From: an uncultured Flammeovirgaceae bacterium | GTDB lineage: Bacteria; Bacteroidota; Bacteroidia; Cytophagales; Cyclobacteriaceae | Assembly: GCA_937138955.1 (NCBI GenBank) | Contig: CAKZPJ010000027.1 | Span: 1-10,598 of the forward strand | DNA length: 10,598 bases | Direction of reading: 5' to 3' | In this document: piece by piece, positions 7,327-10,598 of the stretch | How positions within the stretch are numbered: the stretch's first letter is position 1 | Layout: each line of letters begins with the position of its first letter | Notes under the pieces: model-generated | What the model was told of the DNA's origin: nothing | The model's input: the letters and a program-made list of their open reading frames with translations, nothing else | Database searches by the model: none | Made by a program: the position numbers and the translations under genes

Positions 7327-8117
7327 GAATTATCGGTTGGATGGGAAGAATCACGATATTGAGCAAGTTTGCTCACCATTGTTTGGGCACCGTTGGCTAC
7401 AAAAGTAGCATCAGAGCCACTGGCAATCATCCGGATGCCCATTGCTTGATATATCGGATAATCGTCGGGATTGAATAACAGTATGCCCGTAGCCTTTCCG
7501 GCTCGTTCAGCCGCATCGGCCGTTGCCTTGACCGCCTCATTAAATCGGGGATGATCAAACTGGCCGAATATTCCTAAAGCCATTGAAAGATCAGCGGGGC
7601 CGATGAACAGTACATCTACTCCATCCAATCCAGCAATTCCGTCCAGGTGGTTCAGCACTTCCTCCGTTTCAATCTGAACAATCCCCAAGATGTTATCTTT
7701 AGCTCCTTGTTGATAAGCAGTAAAGTTTTTACCAAACTGCGTTGTCCGAACCATCTTAGCCACGCCCCGCTTCCCTTCAGGCGGGTAACGCCACCCCGCT
7801 ACTGCCTGCCGAGCTTCCTCTAAATCATTGATCCGAGGGCACATTACTCCTTCGGCTCCCAGGTCTAGCACCCGGTGAATCCGTTGCAGCGCGTGACTCT
7901 CAACCCGAACTAATGGAGCGGCTGGGGTTGATTGAATAGCCTGAAGTTGGTGCAAAACGTCCTGTTCCGTTCCGGCACCGTGTTCCAGATCAATCAGTAC
8001 CCAATCAAACCCAGCCAATCCGACAATCTCAGCAGTTACTGAGCTACCTAAGTTGAGCCAACATCCATTGAGGGTTTCTCCTTGCTTTAGTCTTTTTTTC
8101 AGGTCTTTCAATAGCAA
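7323..8117 (-). CDS. HpcH/HpaI-family class II aldolase (2-keto-3-deoxyglucarate aldolase, GarL type)
   Basis: Cleaves a 2-keto-3-deoxy acid by a metal-dependent retro-aldol reaction to pyruvate plus an aldehyde. With 5-keto-4-deoxyglucarate as substrate the aldehyde is tartronate semialdehyde, the substrate of the GarR-like protein in the same operon. The 264 residues match GarL/HpcH throughout: NGCWLNLGS at 17-25, GLAGFDWVLIDLEHG at 33-47 with His46, R71 in LVRV, the metal ligands E150 (VQIETEE) and D176 (IGPADLS), and the C-terminal IASGSD. These sit at a near-constant offset from GarL His50, Arg75, Glu153 and Asp179. The start is unusual. The frame is closed upstream by a TGA at 8145-8147, and no ATG or GTG lies between it and the conserved start, so translation must begin at a TTG, either at 8117 or two codons later at 8111 (MKDLKKRL). 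A related HpcH substrate is possible; the neighbours favour the aldarate pathway. Confidence 0.88.
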   Translation of the reverse strand: MLLKDLKKRLKQGETLNGCWLNLGSSVTAEIVGLAGFDWVLIDLEHGAGTEQDVLHQLQAIQSTPAAPLVRVESHALQRIHRVLDLGAEGVMCPRINDLEEARQAVAGWRYPPEGKRGVAKMVRTTQFGKNFTAYQQGAKDNILGIVQIETEEVLNHLDGIAGLDGVDVLFIGPADLSMALGIFGQFDHPRFNEAVKATADAAERAGKATGILLFNPDDYPIYQAMGIRMIASGSDATFVANGAQTMVSKLAQYRDSSHPTDNS

Positions 8118-8198
8118 TTGAATTAATTGTTCCGAGTATCTCTTTCAAATTATATTGTCTGGCATTTAAGCCAAATGATTCATCGTGAAGGTAAGAAT
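8118..8198. other. A/T-rich leader of the aldolase gene
   Basis: The non-coding part between the hairpin and the aldolase start. I see no Bacteroidota promoter consensus and no clear ribosome binding site; the 25 bases before the TTG are mostly A and T, as is usual for leaders in this phylum. Confidence 0.45.
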
Positions 8199-8231
8199 GG
8201 TTTCAGGTTCACTCATTCTAAACCTGAAACC
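8199..8231 (-). repeat. Perfect 11-bp inverted repeat (mRNA hairpin) after the susD-like gene
   Basis: GGTTTCAGGTT at 8199-8209 and AACCTGAAACC at 8221-8231 are exact reverse complements around an 11-base loop. The hairpin begins 14 bases after the susD-like stop codon in the transcript. A second, outer pairing (GGTAAG at 8190-8195 with CTTACC at 8245-8250) could extend it and would take in the stop codon. No run of U follows on the minus strand (next bases ATTCTTACC), so it is a poor intrinsic terminator. It more probably stabilises the susCD mRNA end or partly attenuates read-through into the catabolic genes. It could also be a copy of a dispersed repeat. Confidence 0.7.
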
Positions 8232-8245
8232 TGCTAACCTAGCAC

Positions 8246-9772
8246 TTACCGATCCCACCAAATGCGGGTATCAAGCAAATCAGGGCCCTGCCGATCAGTA
8301 GCTTCGTCTACGTTCTCTTTATTCACCGTTACTTCAGAATCAGGATACGTTAGGCGACGAATAAAATCTTCGGTTTTAAGATCGCTGCCTGGGTAAGGGT
8401 TGGGAGCTAAATCTGGGAAGCCACTACGACGAAAGTTAGCCCAAGCTTCAGGTCCAATCAGTAGGGAGGAAACCCAGTACTGCGTATTAATCTGCTCCAG
8501 TTCTTGTCCCGCTTCCAATGGGTTATTAGCAAGATAGGTGTCAATCTCACTCTGAGGAATTTCAGTTTCACCCGGCCAGTTGTCTAGCTGTTGCATATGC
8601 GCCTCGGCCCCTTGGACATAGAGTTCAGCCGGATTGCCGGAAGTCCAGCCTCTAAAGGCAGCCTCCGCCCACAATAGTGAGGTCTGAGAGTAAGTGACCA
8701 AGTAACTGGGTGCTTCAGGATGTCCGAGTCGCCTTCGGTCGAGCTGACTGTAGCTGTAAAAACTGGCTAAGCCCTCTTCTTCGGCTACCGGTATAATAGT
8801 CGTATTGTCGAACCCCTGCGGCATACCAATCTGTGCTTCCGCCGAACGATCCGCAATTTCCTCGGTTTGCTCGCCACCACTTAACGCTCCAATGTAGCGA
8901 ACGGCCACTACCGGTAGGCGAGGATCATTATTAGCTTGGAGATAGCTCACAAAGTCTTCGGCTAAGTAGTAAAAGGGAGCTTGCCCCCCGTTCAGGTTCG
9001 TTCCTACCGGGTTTCGGTAGTCAGCATTGTGGCGCACTACGGCATTGTCTTCGTTCGATTCCATTACTCCGCCAGTTATTGCTTTATTGGCAAATTCTTG
9101 AGCAGTTCCCGGGTCTACCTTAGTCAGGCGCATAGCGGCTCGTAAAAGTAAGGAGTAGCCTAACCGCTTCCACTGATCAATATTACCGCTGTAGAGAATT
9201 TCCTGAGGTACTTCGTCCTTAGATGCATCTAGTCCTGCTGAAGCGGTTTCTAATTCATTGAGAAGGTCTCGGTAGATAAATTCTTGAGCATCATACTTCG
9301 GAAAATTAGTGTCATCTAGGAAGCCTAACCCCGCTTCGGTGTAAGGAATATCGCCGTAAGAATCGGTTAAAGTCATAAAGGCATGGGCGCGCCAGATTCG
9401 CAGCATATTGTATAAGTTAGTGCGCTCCGGGTCGTTCTCAACAGTTTTAATTCCATCAACCACATTCTTCAGGATTCTACGGTAGCCGTCTTGCCAGTTG
9501 GCTTGCGTAGCTGATCGGTTATCTTGGTTCAAGTTTCCCCCGGTTCCTACTCCCTGAAACGGGGTAATCATGTGCTTTACGATAGTAGTTTCGTAGGTTA
9601 GATTACCGTATACCGGAGCACTCTCAATGATGGCGTAGTTTAGCTGATACGTAGGTTCCAAAGAGAGCAAGCGAACGGGATTGGTGTTAAGCTCATCGTA
9701 ACCCTCTTCGCAGGAAGCCAGAAATAGGAATACTACCGCTAGGCTAAATAGGTATTTATAAGACTTTTTCAT
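8246..9772 (-). CDS. SusD-like nutrient-binding outer-membrane lipoprotein (SusD/RagB family)
   Basis: The surface lid protein that binds substrate over a SusC channel and passes it in. The 508 residues start with a clear lipoprotein signal, MKKSYKYLFS then FLFLASC, with the lipidated Cys21, followed by an acidic spacer (EEGYDELNTNP). The YDELNTNP start, the tetratricopeptide-like helical half with DSYGDIPYTEA at 137-147, SGNIDQWKRLGYSLLLRAAMR at about 195-215, and the C-terminal DTRIWWDR are typical of the SusD-like_2 subgroup (PF12771) rather than classical SusD. The length is normal and the gene looks intact. The start ATG lies 20 bp after the SusC-like stop, behind an A-rich leader without a Shine-Dalgarno sequence, so the pair is cotranscribed. 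The ligand cannot be predicted from sequence; the downstream genes suggest an acidic sugar or oligomer releasing one. Confidence 0.95.
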   Translation of the reverse strand: MKKSYKYLFSLAVVFLFLASCEEGYDELNTNPVRLLSLEPTYQLNYAIIESAPVYGNLTYETTIVKHMITPFQGVGTGGNLNQDNRSATQANWQDGYRRILKNVVDGIKTVENDPERTNLYNMLRIWRAHAFMTLTDSYGDIPYTEAGLGFLDDTNFPKYDAQEFIYRDLLNELETASAGLDASKDEVPQEILYSGNIDQWKRLGYSLLLRAAMRLTKVDPGTAQEFANKAITGGVMESNEDNAVVRHNADYRNPVGTNLNGGQAPFYYLAEDFVSYLQANNDPRLPVVAVRYIGALSGGEQTEEIADRSAEAQIGMPQGFDNTTIIPVAEEEGLASFYSYSQLDRRRLGHPEAPSYLVTYSQTSLLWAEAAFRGWTSGNPAELYVQGAEAHMQQLDNWPGETEIPQSEIDTYLANNPLEAGQELEQINTQYWVSSLLIGPEAWANFRRSGFPDLAPNPYPGSDLKTEDFIRRLTYPDSEVTVNKENVDEATDRQGPDLLDTRIWWDR

Positions 9773-9792
9773 TGTCGTATTATTTTTAATTT

Positions 9793-10598
9793 CTAAAAGG
9801 TGATATTCAGGTTGAATCCAGTGCTACGCGTAACTGGTAGCCCAGTCGCTTCCAGACCAGCTCGGTTATCAGAGATAATTCCGTTTTGGTCGGGATGAAT
9901 ATGAGGCACCCGCTTCTTCAGTACGGCTACATTGTTAGCTACCAAACTTAGTTTGACGCCTTCAATATATTTGTTGTTAGGGATTAGCGGGCTAAAGTCA
10001 TAACCTAGAGTAATCTGGCGCAACTGCCATGACCCAGCATCGAAAACTGATTGCTCCGACATTCTTCCACCGCGAATAGTCTCGTAGTACGTTTGGATAG
10101 GTGCCTGAGCAGTATTGATCTCGCCGTTAGGATTGACTCCTTCTCCTACTACGAACCCTTGCTCCCGACCTTCCAGAGTAGCTTTATCTAAACCATGACG
10201 GTAGGCATTGGTGTGCGTACCTGAGATGAGTTTATGACCTAGTTTGAAATCAATTAGAAACGAGAGGCTAACCCCGCGATAATTGAAGCTATTGGTAAAT
10301 CCACCCCACCAAATGGGCAAAGCAGTACCAAAGTTGAGTTGCTCGCTAGAGCGCAGCGGACGACCGCTGGTAGCGTCGAATACCTGCCGTCCCTGGTCAT
10401 CGCGAAGGTAGCCCCAGCCGTAGAGTTGCGCCATGGGCTTGCCTACTTCCTGTCTCAATTCACCGTGAAATTCGGCGTTGCCAACGGTAATGAATGACCC
10501 TTCTACATCATCTCCCAAGCTTAGTACTTCAGAAGTATTGTAAGCAGCGTTCGCAATAACCGTCCAATTAAAATCAGGAGTCGAGATGGGCGAAAACG
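9793..10598 (-). CDS. SusC-like TonB-dependent outer-membrane transporter, C-terminal part, 5' end cut by window edge
   Basis: The active import channel partnered with the SusD-like protein and energised by TonB. Only the last 267 residues are in the window, out of a usual 950-1100, so the plug, TonB box and carboxypeptidase-like domain lie beyond the right edge. The frame is open to 10598: residues before LGDD read as normal SusC sequence (WTVIANAAYNTSEVLSLGDD), so the TTG at 10518 is an internal leucine and not a start. What is visible is beta-barrel: PMAQLYGWGYLRDDQGRQVF, then FGTALPIWWGGFTNSFNYRG, FLIDFKLGHK, a strand with SWQLRQITLGYDF, LSLVANNVAVL, and the closing LNITF with a terminal Phe typical of outer-membrane barrel proteins. 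The segment GLPVTRSTGFNLNITF at the end is characteristic of SusC/RagA. Confidence 0.94.
   Translation of the reverse strand, partial: FSPISTPDFNWTVIANAAYNTSEVLSLGDDVEGSFITVGNAEFHGELRQEVGKPMAQLYGWGYLRDDQGRQVFDATSGRPLRSSEQLNFGTALPIWWGGFTNSFNYRGVSLSFLIDFKLGHKLISGTHTNAYRHGLDKATLEGREQGFVVGEGVNPNGEINTAQAPIQTYYETIRGGRMSEQSVFDAGSWQLRQITLGYDFSPLIPNNKYIEGVKLSLVANNVAVLKKRVPHIHPDQNGIISDNRAGLEATGLPVTRSTGFNLNITF

Noticed and set aside
7172..7408. 78-codon plus-strand frame across the permease-aldolase junction
   Set aside because: It is antisense to two solid genes and shows no protein-family features.
10516..10518. TTG at 10518 as the start of a 241-residue protein ending at 9793
   Set aside because: The frame stays open to the right edge and the upstream residues read as normal SusC barrel sequence, so the gene is a partial SusC, not a short protein.
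1..10598. tRNA or rRNA genes, CRISPR arrays, insertion sequences, phage genes or defence genes
   Set aside because: No cloverleaf, spaced direct repeats, transposase motifs or terminal repeats were seen; the window is filled by metabolic and transport genes.

Overview
The window reads as a carbohydrate-utilisation locus from a Bacteroidota bacterium, most likely of the Cytophagales type. The evidence is a SusC/SusD outer-membrane pair, a lipobox-bearing SusD, 'MKRRNF' twin-arginine starts, A/T-rich leaders without clear Shine-Dalgarno sequences, and moderate GC. The lineage is inferred from gene content and style, not from a marker gene. All nine genes lie on the minus strand, so transcription runs from the right edge to the left.

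In transcription order: the C-terminal part of a SusC-like TonB-dependent transporter (cut by the right edge); a SusD-like lipoprotein; a 128-bp gap with a perfect 11-bp inverted repeat; an HpcH/HpaI (GarL-type) aldolase; a GntP-family acid-sugar permease overlapping the aldolase by ATGA; a GarR-type 2-hydroxy-3-oxopropionate (tartronate semialdehyde) reductase; a Tat-signal mannonate-dehydratase-like TIM barrel; a Tat-signal amidohydrolase of the lactonase type; and a glucarate-dehydratase-like enolase-superfamily enzyme. After a 364-bp non-coding stretch comes a formylglycine-type sulfatase lipoprotein, cut by the left edge.

Read together, SusC to the dehydratase look like one operon for a sugar acid (aldarate, aldonate or its lactone). 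SusCD would take the substrate through the outer membrane, and exported TIM-barrel enzymes would open a lactone or pre-process it in the periplasm. GntP would carry it into the cytoplasm, and the enolase-superfamily dehydratase would make a 2-keto-3-deoxy acid. The aldolase would cleave that to pyruvate plus a semialdehyde, which the GarR-like enzyme would reduce to glycerate. The last three steps match the E. coli glucarate/galactarate pathway in reaction type. The substrate itself cannot be read from sequence.

Three of the enzymes depart from family norms. The dehydratase lacks a six-residue loop that carries a metal ligand in E. coli GudD. The amidohydrolase has Asn and Gly where His and Asp are usual. 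The mannonate-dehydratase-like enzyme carries an export signal. The locus has no glycoside hydrolase, polysaccharide lyase, kinase or regulator within the window, so it looks like a SusCD-linked system for a small acidic sugar rather than a standard glycan locus. The sulfatase may be a separate unit.
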